Positions 41,560 through 54,821 of a stretch of 64,000 bases of DNA are shown here, piece by piece. Origin of the DNA: Manis javanica (taxonomy: Eukaryota > Chordata > Mammalia > Pholidota > Manidae); contig NC_133158.1 in assembly GCF_040802235.1 (NCBI RefSeq), forward strand, positions 163,405,401 to 163,469,400, in the 5' to 3' direction. Under the pieces are notes generated by a model. It was given only the letters and a program-made list of their open reading frames with translations. It made no database searches and was not told the origin of the DNA. Made by a program: the position numbers and the translations under genes. Each line of letters begins with the position of its first letter. The first letter of the stretch is position 1.

Positions 41560-43420
41560 GAAATTGCTCGGCCTGGAAGAATGTGAATACTTGATTTGAC
41601 TGCCTACACATATACTTCATAAGAAATGAATGAGGGCCTTCAAATCCTAAGCCCTCCCTACATTTAGCATGATCCAGTTTTCTAGTATTTTGCTAGCTCG
41701 ATAGGTATAAACTACTATCTCCTTATTGTTTTAAATTTCATTTCATATGCTTGTTAGTTTTCAGGATTTTTTCTTCTGTCAATAGCCTGCTAAATAATCT
41801 TTGCCCTTTTTTCTATTGCATTTTTCTTTTTTAGAGATTTGCAGTATGTCCTTATGAATTCTAGATAATGGCTTTAGGCATTGCTAATATGTTCTCCATT
41901 CTGACATTTGTCTATTAACTTTGTTCATAGTGTACTTCATGAAACAGCAGAAATCTTCAATTTTGATGTGATCAATGTCACCAATTATTTTTCCTTATGG
42001 TTTGACCTTTTGAAGTTTTCTTTAAAAAGTCCTCCTGTATACTTAGATCACAGAAATAATCTCCCACATATTCTTCTATTAACTTTAGATTCACCTTTCA
42101 AATTTAGGACTTTACTCTGTCTCGAATCCACCTTTGTATGCAGAGCTAGGTAGGGATATACTTTTTGGCCATCTAGGGAGCCATTTTTCCCAAGTAGATA
42201 GTAAAGGTGCTACTTTGATCTTATATTAAATTGCCGAATATCTAGGGATGTGTCTCCAAGCTCTCCAGTATATCCTGTTGGTCTATTTGTCTATTCTTAT
42301 GTCAATACCACACGAGTCTTATTGTTGTTTAACCTCAGTTTTATGCTATCTTGATGAACTGCTACAGTAAGTCTTCCCATTACCCTTCTTTCTTTTTTTA
42401 AGGTTTGTCTCACTAGACATTTATATTCCTTCATATAAATTTTGGAGTAAATAAATTAAATTCCTAAAATAAAAATCCAGGTGGAATTTGATTAGGAAGG
42501 TCTTGAGTCTCCATAATCAATTAGTATTTTTGTAATATATCTGACATTTATGCAGTTCATCTTCCACATGCTTAATTAGGGCTTTTAAGTCCTGCTCATA
42601 AAGATACTACATGTTCCTTTTTAAATCAGATAATTTATAGTCTCTATTGATATTATCAATGTTATTTTACATTTGATTACATTTTCTAATATATTGCTTG
42701 CTTAGAATAAAGTCTATTGGTTGTTTGTAGGTTAATCTTGAGTCCAGCTATCTCATAAACTCTCTTATTATTAAGAGAATCTATCTATTGATCCAGTTTG
42801 TTTTTCCATGTATATAATCTTATCATCCATAAATAACGATAGTTATATCTCTTTCTTTATGATCCTTAAACCTCTATTCCTTTTTCTTTCCTTATAACTT
42901 TGGCCAGGGCCATGAGTCATACAGAGAATGGCAGCCATAATAGTTGTTACCCTTGTCTCATTCCTGAACTTAATGTTTCTCCACTAAGCTATGAGGAGTA
43001 TTGATTTAGCTTTTGTGGTGTATAATCCTTACTAAGTTAAGGAAATTTCCTTCCCTTTCTAAATTTCCGAGAGCTTGTGCGATCTTATGGGGTTTTTTTG
43101 TATTGAAACAATCATATGATTTTACTCTTTTAGGCATTAATGAAATGAATTACATTGATTTTCTGATGTTAATCTCTACTTGCATTTATGCACTAAATCC
43201 TATGTGATCATGATGTATTACTTTTTAACATACTTGATTTTAGTTAACTCATATTTTATTTTGAATTGTTGCATCTATGATCATAAGTGACTGGACCTAA
43301 AATGTTTTGCTGATATTATTTTTATCTGGTCCTGGAATCATTATTTTACTAGCTTGAGAAAATGAGGTACAAAACTCTAGTTCTTTTCCTATTTTCCAGA
43401 ACAACTCTTTCTTAAATTTT
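41560..43420 (-). mobile_element. Ancient antisense L1 remnant (ORF2 region)
   Basis: It carries phrases of a reversed L1 ORF2: 'cttatgaattctagataatggctttaggcattgctaatatgttctcc', 'ctattggtccagtt'-like segments, 'tgttggtctatttgtctattcttatgtcaataccacac', and 'gagaatggcagccataatag'. Heavy decay; no reading frame is retained. Confidence 0.75.
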
Positions 43421-44507
43421 GGGAAAATCCACTTGGAAAACTATCCAAGAACTTTGGGTGGGGAAGGGGATGTCAACTATCATTTCAATTTCTTTGGTAC
43501 CTCAATTTCTGTTCTCTGTTTCTTCTGTCACATTTCATCTGGTTCCCTTGTTCATAGACTCACCTCAGTCCCCACCGCACCATTCACATGTCACACACAG
43601 TCTTTATCTCTGGAGTATATCTCCTGATTATACTTTAAGGCAGAACTCAAATCTCCTATTTTTTAAAAGCCAATTCCATGTCTGTCACAACACTACTATC
43701 CTTTCTTCATTGACCCCTGATAGCTCTGTGTGTATATCTTACACTGTTTATATTACTTTTGTCAGCATTATCTTTATGTGCTATCTCCACTAATGTCATA
43801 TGTAATAATCCAGCAGTGGGTAATCTAATGTCATATATAATGTATATAAAAAGATCTTTACCTTGCATGAAGCCCTGTTTTCTCTAAAACTGAAAATAAA
43901 TTTTATAAAACTAGAGAACATAATGGTAATGAGTGTCTACTTCTTTTTGCCCTTTCCCTTTGAAAATGAACATAAAAAGTTAAAATCTTTGCATGTAGAC
44001 ACTTTGTGCTTTGTACAAGCATTGCCCTTCACCATCCAATCCTCACCCCCTCCCCATCTGCCCTGTGAGTCTTGATTTATCTAGACAGAGCCCATTGATT
44101 CAGTGGGCTGTCTCTCATCCCTGGATCTCAACCACACTCCCTAAATGCCTCTTAGTAAATATGTATTGGAAGGAACAGGAATGCTACCAAACCAGAGAAA
44201 TGGAGAACCCCACCACCTTCAAGGTAAGGCATGGAGAGCCACACATAAGCTGAGTTGGTGAGACTTCCAGGAGGGTCCCACTACCCAGTGCAATCTACCT
44301 TTTGTAGGTAGCACTGACCATTTACTGTGATCAAAGGTAGTATGAAGCATCAAAGGAAAGTAACTGGCAGATTTACAAATTATGGTTCTATTCACCTTTC
44401 ATCCGCTTGTCTAAGAATCTTCTCTTTACTATAACCAATGTTGGGATTACAGAGAGGAAAGACTGTCATTGCCCACACCCCAATCAACATGCTCACAGTC
44501 TGGTAAT
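43421..44507. other. Intron 4 sequence without recognised features
   Basis: No exon, RNA gene or repeat family could be assigned. Open frames in the CT-rich part near 43500-43790 are unsupported. Confidence 0.45.
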
Positions 44508-44518
44508 AAAGTCAAACA
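44508..44518. repeat. Target-site duplication of L1-C, left copy
   Basis: AAAGTCAAACA, repeated exactly at 51648-51658, immediately beyond the L1-C 3' end. Confidence 0.88.
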
Positions 44519-45529
44519 GGGGTCTGTCAAAGATGGTGGTGTGAGTAGGGTGGTGGAAATCTCCTCCCAAAACCATATATATTTTTGAAAATACAACAAA
44601 TACAACTACTCCTAAAAGAGAAACCAGAATATACAACAACCAGGCTACATCTACATCTGCAAGAACTCAGCATCTCATGAAGAGGGTAAGATACAAAGCT
44701 GTGACCCGGCAGGACTCAAGCACTCCCCCCACCCCAGCTCACTGGTAGGAGGAAAAGAATCAGAGTGGGGAGGAGTGGAAGCACAGGACTGCTAAATAAC
44801 CAGCCCTAGTAATCTGCACCAGGAGCACAGACACACATTGCATGGTGTACTGGCTATTAGAAAAATGGAAAAGTAAAATTTGTGAGTGGGTCTCCACAGC
44901 CAGCAACCCTGGGACAAAAGAAAAGCAGGTGTTTTTAAAAGTCTTAAAGGGACAAAGGCTTAATGGCTGGACAAAATCATCCTGGCACACTCAGCCTAGC
45001 AGGCTAGGAATCTTAAGGAACCTCAGGGGTCCCAACCACCTGGGGAGTAGTAACATATCCCCAAAGCCCCTCACAGTGATAAGCAGCCTGCCATTCATTC
45101 CCCCCCACCAGTGCTGCAAGCAAACTGGCTGACCCACCACAGCTGCGGATCAGCTGGAAAACAGCTCTGCCCACAGCAACCACACAGAGTCTCCTCCCAG
45201 CACACAGTTAACTGGCACAGACCCAGAGGCTGCTGCTGGCATGTAGCTGTAGCACAGACAGAGGAAGCTGGAGCAAGATCCAGAGGGCATGAGGGGGTGC
45301 TGTTCTCGCAGGAAAACACACCCAATGTGCCAGCGACCCCCCACGGAGCTCTAGGCTAGCCTGAGGGTGGCCCCGCCCACGGCAGCTCAGGGGATTATCC
45401 CAGGGACTGCTCCCAGTGTGCAGGTAACCAACACAGCTGCAGAGAAGGGCAAGGTGACCAGCAAGCAGGAAAGGACATTGTTCTCCCAACTGATACATAT
45501 GCTACCTGCCTACGACCACTTCTATATCC

Positions 45530-46381
45530 ATGAAAATGCAGAAGAATCTGGTCCAGTCAAAAATCATTCATACAGCCCCAGAGAGAGAGCCTGGTGAGAC
45601 AGATATAACCAATCTTCCTGAAAAAGAATTCAAAATAAAGGTCATAACCATGCTGATGGACCTGCAGAGAAATATGCAAGAGCTAAGGGATGAAGTAAGG
45701 AGAAAGATAAGAGAAATGAAACAATCTATAGAAGGACTTAAGAGAAGACTGGATGAGGTGCAAGAGACTGTTAATGGAATAGAAATCAGAAAAGAGGAAT
45801 ACAGAGAAGCTGAGGCAGAGAGTGATAAAAGGATCTCTAGGAATGAAAGAATATTAAGAGAACTGCGTGACAAATCCAAACGGAACAATATTCACATTAT
45901 AGGAATACCAGAAGAAGAAGAGAGAGAAAAAGAGATAGAAAGTGTCTTTGAAGAAATAATTGCTAAAAACTTCCCCAAGCTGGGGGAGGAAACAGACTCT
46001 CAGACCATGGAAGCCCACAGATCTCCGAACAGAAGGGACCCAAGGAGGACAACACCAAGACATATAACAATTAAAATGGCAAAGATCAAACACAAGGACA
46101 GAGGATTAAAGGCAGCCAGAGAGAGAAAAAAGATCACCTACAAAGGAAAACCCATCAGGCTATCATCAGACTTCTCAACAGAAACCTTACAGGCCAGAAG
46201 AGAATGGCATTATCTATTTAATGCAATGAAACAGAAGCACCTTGAACCAAGAATACTGTATCCAGCAGGACTATTATTTAAATTTGAAGGAGGGATTAAA
46301 CAATTCCCAGACAAGCAAAAGTTGAGGGAATTTGCCTCATACAAACCACCTCTACAGTGTATTATAAAGGGACTACTCTAG
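45530..46381 (+). CDS. L1-C ORF1p, intact
   Basis: 283 codons, complete. Coiled coil from about residue 40 to 115 (MLMDLQRNMQELRDEVRRKI...), RRM core near residue 120 (NNIHIIGIPEEEE), C-terminal domain ending IIKGLL. It lacks the 11- and 7-residue coiled-coil duplications of L1-B, hence the shorter length. The ORF is open although ORF2 is dead, so any protein could act only in trans. Confidence 0.92.
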   Translation: MKMQKNLVQSKIIHTAPEREPGETDITNLPEKEFKIKVITMLMDLQRNMQELRDEVRRKIREMKQSIEGLKRRLDEVQETVNGIEIRKEEYREAEAESDKRISRNERILRELRDKSKRNNIHIIGIPEEEEREKEIESVFEEIIAKNFPKLGEETDSQTMEAHRSPNRRDPRRTTPRHITIKMAKIKHKDRGLKAARERKKITYKGKPIRLSSDFSTETLQARREWHYLFNAMKQKHLEPRILYPAGLLFKFEGGIKQFPDKQKLREFASYKPPLQCIIKGLL

Positions 46382-46667
46382 AAGAAAGCACTCCTAAGGC
46401 TAAATAGATGGCACTGGAGGGAAAAAAAATCACAGAAAAAAAAGCAGACCAACCAAATACTGACTAAAGGCAAAAAATAAAATCAACTATCCACAAAAGC
46501 AGTCAAGGGAAACACAAAAGAGTACAGAATAAAACACCTAACATATAAGAATGGAGGAGGAAGAATAAGAAGGGAGAGAAATAAAGAATCACCAGACAGT
46601 GTTTATAATAGCTCAATAAGCGAGTTAAGTTAGACAGTAAGATAGTAAAGAAGCTAACCTTGAACCT

Positions 46668-49600
46668 TTGGTAACCACAAATCCAAAGCCTGCAATGGCA
46701 ACAAGTATATATCTTTCTATAATCACCCTAAATGTAAATGGACTGAATGCACCAATCAAAAGACACAGAGTAATAGAATGGATAAAAAGCAAGACCCATC
46801 GATATACTGCTTACAAGAGACTCTCCTCAAACCCAAAGACATACACACACTAAAAGTGAAGGGATGGAAAAACATATTTCATGCAAACAATAGGGAGAAA
46901 AAAGCAGGTGTTGCAGTACTACTATCAGACAAAATGGACTTCAAAACAAAGAAAGTCACAAGAGATAAAGAAAGAGATTATATAATGATAAAGGGCAAAA
47001 ACATATTTCATGCAAACAATAGGGAGAAAAAAGCAGGTGTTGCAGTACTACTATCAGACAAAATAGACTTCAAAACAAAGAAAGTCACAAGAGATAAAGA
47101 AAGAGATTACATAATGATAAAGGGCTCAGTCCAACAAGAGGATATAACCATTATAAATATCTGTGTACCCAACACAGGAGCACCGACTTGTGAAACAAAT
47201 ACTAACAGAATTAAAGGAGGAAATAGAATGCAATGCATACATTCTCAGAGACTACAACACAACACTCACTCCAAAGGACAGATCAACCAGACAGAAAATA
47301 AGTAAGGACACAGAGGCACTGAACAACACACTACAACAGATGGACCTAACAGACATCTACAGAACTCTACACCCAAAAGCAGCATGATACACAGTCTTCT
47401 CAAGTGCACATGGAACATTTTCCAGAATAGACCACATACTAGGCCACAAAAAGAGCCTCAGTAAATTTTAAAAGATTTAAATTCTATCAACCAACTTCTC
47501 AGATCACAAAGTTATAAAACCAGAAATAAATTGTACAAAGAAAACAAAAAGACTCACAAACACATGGAGGCTTAACAACATACTCCTAAATAATCAATGC
47601 ATCAATGACCAAATTAAAACAGAGATCAAGCAATATCTGGAGACAAATGACAACAACAGACCAAAGTCCCAACTTCTGTGGAACGCAGTGAAGGCAGTTA
47701 TAAGAGGAAAGTATATAGCAACCCAGGCCTATTTAAAGAAGGGAGAAGAATCCCAAATGAATAGTCTAAAGTCACAATCATTGAAACTGGAAAAAGAAGA
47801 ACAAATGAGGCCCAAAGTCAGCAGAAGGAGGGACATAATAAAGATCAAAGAAGAAATTTTAAAAATTGAGAAAAATAAAACAATAGAAAAAAATCAATGA
47901 AACCAAGAGCTGGTTCTTTGAGAAAATAAACAAAATAGATAAACTGATAAACCCCTACCCAGACTTATTAAAAGAAAAAGAGAATCTACACACATAAACA
48001 GATTCAGAAATGAGAAAGGAAAAATCAAAACAGAGCCCACAGACATACAAAGAGTTATTAGAGAATGCTATGAGAATCTATATGCTAACAAACTACATAA
48101 CCAAGAAGAAATGGACAACTCCCTAGAAAAATACAATCTTGCAAGACTGACCCAGGAAGAAACAGAAAACCTAAAAAGACCAATTACCAGCGAAATTGAA
48201 GCGGTAATCAAAAAACTACCCAAGAACAAAACACCCAGTCCAGATGGATTCACCGCCGAATTTAATCAGACATATAGAGAATACATAATACCCATTCTCC
48301 GTAAAGTTTTCCAAAAAATAGAAGAGGAGGGAATACTTCCAAATTTATTCTATGAAGCCAGCATCACTCTAATACCAAAACCAGGCAAAAACCCCACAAA
48401 AAAAAGAAAATTATAGACCAATATCCCTGATGAACATAGATGCAAAAATACTCAACAAAATATGAGCAAACTGAATTGAAAAATACAACCTGGGAATCCC
48501 ACTCCTTGGAATTTACCCAAAGAATACAACTTCTCAGATTCAAAAAGACAGATGCACCCCTATGTTTATTGCAGCACTTCTTACAATAGCCAAGAAATGG
48601 AAGCAACCTAAGTGTCCATCAGTAGATGAATGGATAAAGAAGATGTGGTACATATACACAATGGAATACTATTCAGCCATAAGAAAGAAACAAACCTAAA
48701 ATTTGCAACAAAATGGATGGAGCTGGAGGACAGTATGCTCAGTGAAATAAGCCAGGTGGAGAAAGACAAATGCCAAATGACTTCCCTCATTTGTGGAGTA
48801 TAACAATGAAGCAAAACTGAAGGAACAAAATAGCAGCAGACTCAGAGACTCCAAGAATGAACTAGTGGTTACCAAAAGAGACTAGGGTGTGGGAGGGCAT
48901 GTGGGGAGGGAGGGAGAAGGGGATAGAGGGGTATTATGTTTAGTATATATGGTGTGGGGGTTACAGGGAGAACAGTGTAGCACAGAGAAGCACACAGTGG
49001 ATCTATGGCATCTTGCTGCACTGATGGACAGTCACTGCATTGGGGTACAGGTGGGGACTTGATCATATGGGTAAATGTAGTAACCACATTGTTTTTTCAT
49101 GTAAAACCTTCATAAGAGTATATATCAACCATAAGTTAATAAAAAAAATTTTTTTAATTAATCAAGAGGATCATACACCATGATAAAGTGTGACTCATCT
49201 CAGGGATGCAAGGATGCTACAATATTAGAAAATCCATCAACATCATCCACCACATCAACAAAAAGAAGGACAAAAACCATGATCATCTCCATAGGTGCTG
49301 AAAAAGCATTCAACAAAATTCAACATCCATTCATGATAAAAACTCCCAACAAAATGGGTGTAGAGGGCAAGTACCTCAACATAATAAAGGCCATATATGG
49401 CAAACCCACAGCCAACATTATACTAAAAAGAGAGAAGGTGAAAGCATTTCACCTAAGATCAGGAACAGAACAGCAATGCCCACTCTCCCCACTGTTATTC
49501 AAGATAGTACTGGAGGTCCTAGCCATGGAATCAGACAAAACAAACAAATACAAGGCATCCAAATTGGTAAGGAAGAAGTCAAATTGTCACTATGTGCATA

Positions 49601-51312
49601 TGACATGATATTGTACATAAAAAACCCTAAAGACTCCACTCCAAAACTATTAGAACTGATATCTGAATTCAGCAAAGTTGCAGGATACAAAATTAATACA
49701 CAGAAATCTGTTGCTTTCCTATACACTAACAATAAACTAGCAGAAGGAGAAATCAGGAAAAAATTCCATTCACAATTGCATCAAAAAGAATAAATTACCT
49801 AGGAATAAACCTAACTAAGGAAGTGAAAGACCTATACCCTGAAAACTATAAGACACTCTTTTAAGAGAAATTAAAGAGGACACTAACAAATGGAAACTCA
49901 TCCCATGCTCTTGGCTAGGAAGAATTAATGTTGTCAAAATGCCCATCCTGCCTAAAGCAATCCCTATCAAAATATCAACAGCATTCTTCAATAAACTGGA
50001 ACAAATAGTTCTAAAATTCATATGGAACCACAAAAGACCCTGAATAACCAAAGCAAACCTGAGAAGGAACAATAAAGCAGTGGGGATCTTGCTTCCCAAC
50101 TTAAAGCTCTACTACAAAGCCACAGTAATCAAGACAATTTGGTACTGGCACAAGAACAGATCCACAGTCCAGTGGAACAGAATAGAGAGTCCAGATATTA
50201 ACCCAAACATATATGGTGAATTACTATATGATAAAGGAGCCATGGATATACAATGGGGAAATGACAGCCTCTTCAACAGCTGGTGTTGGCAAAATTGGAC
50301 AGCTGCATACAAGAGAATGAAACTGGATCATTGTCTCACCCCAAACACAAAAGTAAATTCAAAATGGATCAAAGACCTGAATGTAAGTCATGAAACCATA
50401 AAACTCTTAGAAAAAAACATAGGCAAAAATCTCTTGGACATAAACATGAGCAACTTCTTCAAGAACGTATCTCCCCTGGCAAGGGAAACAAAAGCAAAAA
50501 TGAACAAGTGGGACTATATCAAGCTGGAAAGCTTCTGTACAGCAAAGGACACCATCATTAGAATAAAAAGACATCCTACAGTATGGGAGAATATATTCAT
50601 AAATGACATATCTGATAAAGGGTTGACTTCCAAAATATATAAAAAGCTCATGCACCTCAACAAACAAAAAGCAAATAATCCAATTAAAAAATGGGCAGAG
50701 GATCTGAACAGACAGTTCTCCAAAGAAGAAATTCAGATAGCCAACAGGCACATGAAAAGATGCTCCACATCACTAATCATCAGAGAAATGCAAATTAAGA
50801 CCACGATGAGATATCACCTCATACCAGTAATGATGGCCACCATTCAAAAGACAAACAACAACAAATGTTGGCGAGGATGCGGAGAAAGGGGAACCCTTCT
50901 ACACTGCTGGTGGGAATGTAAATTAGTTCAACCATTTTGGAAAGCAGTACGGAGGTTCCTCAAAAAACTAAAAATTGAAATACCATTTGACCCACTCCTA
51001 GGAATTCCATTCCTAGAAATTTACCCTAAGAATGCAGCTGCCCAGTTTGAAAAAGACAGATGCACCCCTATGTTTATCGCAGCACTATTTACAGTAGCCA
51101 AGAAATGGAAGCAACCTAAGTGTCCATCAGTAGATGAATGGATAACGAAGATGTGGTACATATACACAATGGAATACTATTCAGACATAAGAAGAAAACA
51201 AATCCTACCATTTGTAACAACATGGATGGAGCTAGAGGGTATTATGCTCAGTGAAATAAGCCAGGTGGAAAAAGACAAGTACCAAATGATTTCACTCATC
51301 TGTGAAGTATAA
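46668..51312 (+). pseudogene. L1-C ORF2 remnant, broken and duplicated
   Basis: The pieces in order are: endonuclease 46668-47387 (frame change near 46780-46850 and stops), a middle part 47688-48416, then the nested L1, then 49180-49793 and 50080-51312 with the C-terminal [18 protein letters not shown] motif. A 129-bp in-frame tandem duplication (46868-46996, 46997-47125) sits in the endonuclease part. At 49294-49296 the motif A Asp codon is GGT (Gly), so the reverse transcriptase would be dead even if joined. Not repairable by a single change. Confidence 0.92.
48487..49162 (+). mobile_element. 5'-truncated L1 fragment nested in L1-C
   Basis: Starting 'ctgggaatcccactccttggaatttaccc', it contains the ORF2 end and a 3' UTR of the type with 'cataagagtatatatcaaccataagttaataaaa'. 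L1-C resumes with 'atcaagaggatcatacaccatg'. The exact junctions are approximate because no target duplication was clear. Confidence 0.8.
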
Positions 51313-51647
51313 GAACAAAGAAAAAAACTGAAGGAACAAAATAGCAGCAGAATCATAGAACCCAAGAATGGACTAACAGTTACCAAAGGGAATGGGACTG
51401 GGGAAGGTGGGTGGGAAGGGAAGAATACGGGTGAAAAAGGGGGCACTACGATTAGCAGATATAATGTAGGGGGGGCACAGGGAGGGCTGTACAGAGAAGA
51501 CAAGTAGTGTTTCTATAGCATCTTACTACGCTGATGGACAGTGACTGTACCTGGGTATGTGGGGGGGACTTGATGATGAGGGGAGTCTAGTAAACATACT
51601 GTTACTCATGCAATTGCAAATTAATGATACCAAAATAAATTTTTTTT

Positions 51648-51658
51648 AAAGTCAAACA
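51648..51658. repeat. Target-site duplication of L1-C, right copy
   Basis: AAAGTCAAACA, identical to 44508-44518. Confidence 0.88.
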
Positions 51659-51849
51659 TATTTGCTGAAATTCACAAATGATAAGAGATGTGACAGAAGC
51701 AATTGCCAAGGGCCAACGAGGGACCCAGGGGACTTCTCTACGGCAAACCCCACCTGGGCTCACAGCCTGAACATAGTCAGTCACGTGATGAGTCAAGGGA
51801 AGTGGAGCCTGGTCTGTGAAATCCCAATCCCTCCACATATTAGCTGTGG

Positions 51850-51970
51850 GGCTTTAGAGAAGTTACCCAGTCTTTCTGAGCCTCAGTTTCTTCATCTATA
51901 AAATAGGGTCAATAGCAACTGAGGAGCTCATGAGAGAACAATTGTAGGGTCTGGCACACAGCAGGGCACA
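51850..51970 (+). repeat. MIR SINE fragment
   Basis: 'gagaagttacccagtctttctgagcctcagtttcttcatctataaaataggg' and 'agggtctggcacacagcagg' follow the MIR core, just before exon 5. Confidence 0.8.
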
Positions 51971-52026
51971 GGCTTCTGGGAGCTGCTCTTTCTCTTGTGA
52001 CTGGTGCCATTGTTCTCTGCTTCTGA

Positions 52027-52152
<126 letters not shown>

Positions 52153-52265
52153 AATAGAGATATATATACACAAGTATATATATTTTCTCAGCACATTCTT
52201 CAATGAAGTTGTAGACCATGTTCCCAAGACGTCTGAACTAATTCATCAACAGTCTTCTAAGCACT

Positions 52266-52271
52266 AATAAA
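52266..52271 (+). terminator. TRIM42: Possible TRIM42 poly(A) signal
   Basis: AATAAA, 114 nt beyond the exon 5 stop, is the first canonical signal downstream. Confidence 0.5.
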
Positions 52272-52829
52272 AGGAAATGCCTGGTGTCATGGCTTTCTGT
52301 TTGCTCATTATGAAACTATTATACAAAACAGGCAGCAAGTCTTTCTGTCTCCATTAGCTCAGGCCTAAGCCTGGGGCTCAGAATCCTGCGGTGTTCTGTA
52401 TATCCAGCCACCAGGCCTCTGGGTGGCAAAAAGGGCCCTCTCTGTGCAACTAGGGCGCCTGGGTATGCATTCTGACTCTGCTATAACTAGCCTTCTGTGT
52501 TTACACAAGTCATTGATTGATGGGGAGCCCATTACCTCACCAGGCAGTCTATTTCAATATTAAGTAGCCAACATTGCTAGAATGCTCTTCCTAACCGTTG
52601 AGCCTGAACTTGCCTCCTCGTAGCTTTGACTCATGATCTGAAGTCTGTTTCTGAGCCATGAGGAGTGGAGCACCCTCTCCTCTCATGCCTTCTGGTCCCC
52701 ACAGCAGAGGAGGAGCAGTAGGATGCCTGGCCAGAGCCTGCTCCTCTCCAGTCCTTTGAAGCAAGGCAGGAAAGAATGACAGAGTCATGCATCAGCTCCA
52801 GCCTCACTGAACTTGGCCTGGCCCTTCAG
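52272..52829. other. Downstream flank, nothing recognised
   Basis: No gene or repeat family was assigned. Confidence 0.45.
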
Positions 52830-53180
52830 ATACTATGAAACCCCCAGGTTTCCTTGCCTGACAAAGGCCCCATCTGCCTGGAACAAGGCTCTCCTGAACA
52901 CCAACCCCATTTCTGTGTGGAAAGCACCATCAGTCTTTCAGGACCCAGTTCAACCACTTCTTCCAGGAAGCCTTTGCTGATTCTCCAGGTGGGGATGATA
53001 CCTCCCTCCTCCCCTGGGTTCTCACTGAACACAAAGCCCTCTTCTCTAACCCCCTCAGAGATATCTGTTGTGGTGTCAGGAGCCCGTGATGCTCTGGGAC
53101 TCTCATTTGTCCCTAGCCTTTAGGGCAGAGATGCTATCTCATTTATTCTGTCCCAGTGCCTGGCTCAGCAAAGCTCAAAT
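52830..53180 (+). repeat. L2 fragment
   Basis: 'cttcttccaggaagcctttgctgattctcc', 'agggcagagatgctatctcatttattctgtcccagtgcctggc' is the L2 3' region in forward orientation. Confidence 0.75.
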
Positions 53181-54059
53181 GGTAATTCTACCAGGATAGC
53201 AGCTGCCTTCCAGTGGTCTGCTGAAGGCAGGCACAGAGAATGACCCTCCTCTGATCTGCCACCACGTGTCAGCATGCATGATAAGGGTCTACATTCAGAA
53301 GTGGGAGGGCATGGAAAGGGAGCCGCAGTTGCTGGCTCCACCTCCTCTTTCCCGTCCCTTCCAGGAGCCACCCCACGGACAGGTGTGGCCAGCCCATCCA
53401 GCTTCACCCGTAAGACGACTGCTTTCCCACCCTTTATTTTGCCCTGAGGCTCAGCAAGAGACACAAAAGACCCTTTCCCATGAGAGGTCCCTAGTGAGGC
53501 TCTTCTAACAAGGTGAGATGAAGCCCAATGGATTCCTGCCCTGCCCCACGGCCATCAGTATTACAGGAAGGAACACCCCAGGGAGCTTCCCTGTGATCCT
53601 ATTACCGTAAATGATGGCTTGAATCCACCATCAGATTTGGTATTACCATATAATCATTTCTGTAAAAGCCTTCAGAATCATCATTAGCACAGAGAGCAAA
53701 TTATATGACACGCCAGCAGGGATTTTACTACTGATAAAGTGAAATTAAACTAAAAAAGTGAAATGGTATGAATATTGCATAACAATGATCAAAGCTACTC
53801 AGAGTCAACAAAGACAGCTGGAGTCAGGGAGGCCAGCCCCTCTAGAGGACATGCAAACCTGCATTCAGTGACCAAGACAGTCAGGTGGACTCTGGACACT
53901 GGCTAAGAGGCCCACTGAGCCAGTGGCTAAGCCAGTCTGCCAGATGCAAGGTGGGATTTCTTAATGGTACTGAAACCCCTGCCCATTATTTGGTCCCTGA
54001 TTCACACATGACTCACCCAGAGTCCCCCTCCCAGGACTCTTCCCAAGATACAAAAAGGG
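53181..54059. other. Intergenic sequence with a possible conserved element
   Basis: The part 53590-53800 is AT-rich, repeat-free and similar in style to the 38.2-kb stretch ('cataatcatttctgtaaaagcc', 'gcataacaatgatcaaag'). No coding signal. The conserved-element idea needs a cross-species alignment. Confidence 0.35.
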
Positions 54060-54290
54060 AAGCAAGGATCTGGTTTTTACACCAGCTCTTCACTAACTTG
54101 TGTGCCCTTGATCAAGTCCCTTTCTCACACTGGATGTCAGCTTCTTCATCTATACAGTGATGTGATTAAATCAGATATTTTACAGATGACTTAATAATAT
54201 GAGAATAATGCCCCTTTCTTTCCCTGACTCTTAGGATTGTTGTCAGATTCAACTGAGTAAGATGGGTGAGAGTACGTCACAAAATGAAAA
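54060..54290 (+). repeat. Diverged MIR fragment
   Basis: 'gtgcccttgatcaagtccctttctcacactggatgtcagcttcttcatct' resembles the MIR core, with low identity. Confidence 0.55.
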
Positions 54291-54619
54291 GTACTGTTAA
54301 AGAGAACAAAGTTTTATAAGGTACAAGTGTGTCTGTACATTGTAGTATATATGTGAATGTATGCGTGCCAAATGTAACCAAGAGATTCACAAATCTATAC
54401 CACTGTGTTGATCCATGATCTCTCTGTACATCTACATATTTCAATATCCCTATCAGTCTTTCTTTAGAGAAGAGTCTATGGCTGCAGGAACAGATAATTA
54501 GTGGCAATTATTATAGTGCTTCTGGAAAGAAGCCTGCAGTGTGGTACAGTTGCTGGCTAACTAAACGGTACTTTTTTTGTACCTCTCCTCTTTTTCTTTT
54601 TTTTTTTTCTTTTTGATAT

Positions 54620-54815
54620 CCACTCTAGATTCATTCATTCATTTCACCCATCTGTGAAAAGACTTGAACTCAGTGATGAATTAAGCAGACATGGTCCCTG
54701 CCTCACATACTTAAAGTCTGATGAGGGAGACAGATAAATATATAAACATGTAGATGACTGGAAATGATTAAAAGTGCTAGGAAGAAAAGGGGCATGGAGC
54801 TTGGAAGCATCAACT
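54620..54815 (-). repeat. Ancient interspersed repeat, family unsure
   Basis: 'attcattcatttcaccc' ... 'acatggtccctgcctcacatacttaaagtctgatgaggg' has the shape of a common ancient mammalian repeat. I cannot name the family with confidence. Confidence 0.4.
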
Positions 54816-54821
54816 CTAAAG

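Larger units (their letters stand above)
44519..51647 (+). mobile_element. Full-length sense L1 (L1-C) with nested fragment
   Basis: 5' UTR (44519-45529) starts with AAAGATGGTGGTGTGAG, a relic of the AT-GGCGGC-like start. ORF1 (45530-46381) is open. ORF2 is broken into many frames. The 3' UTR ends 'gataccaaaataaatttttttt' and the element is bounded by an exact 11-nt target duplication. A second L1 3' fragment (about 48487-49162) has inserted into ORF2. The 5' UTR has no tandem monomers. Confidence 0.92.
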
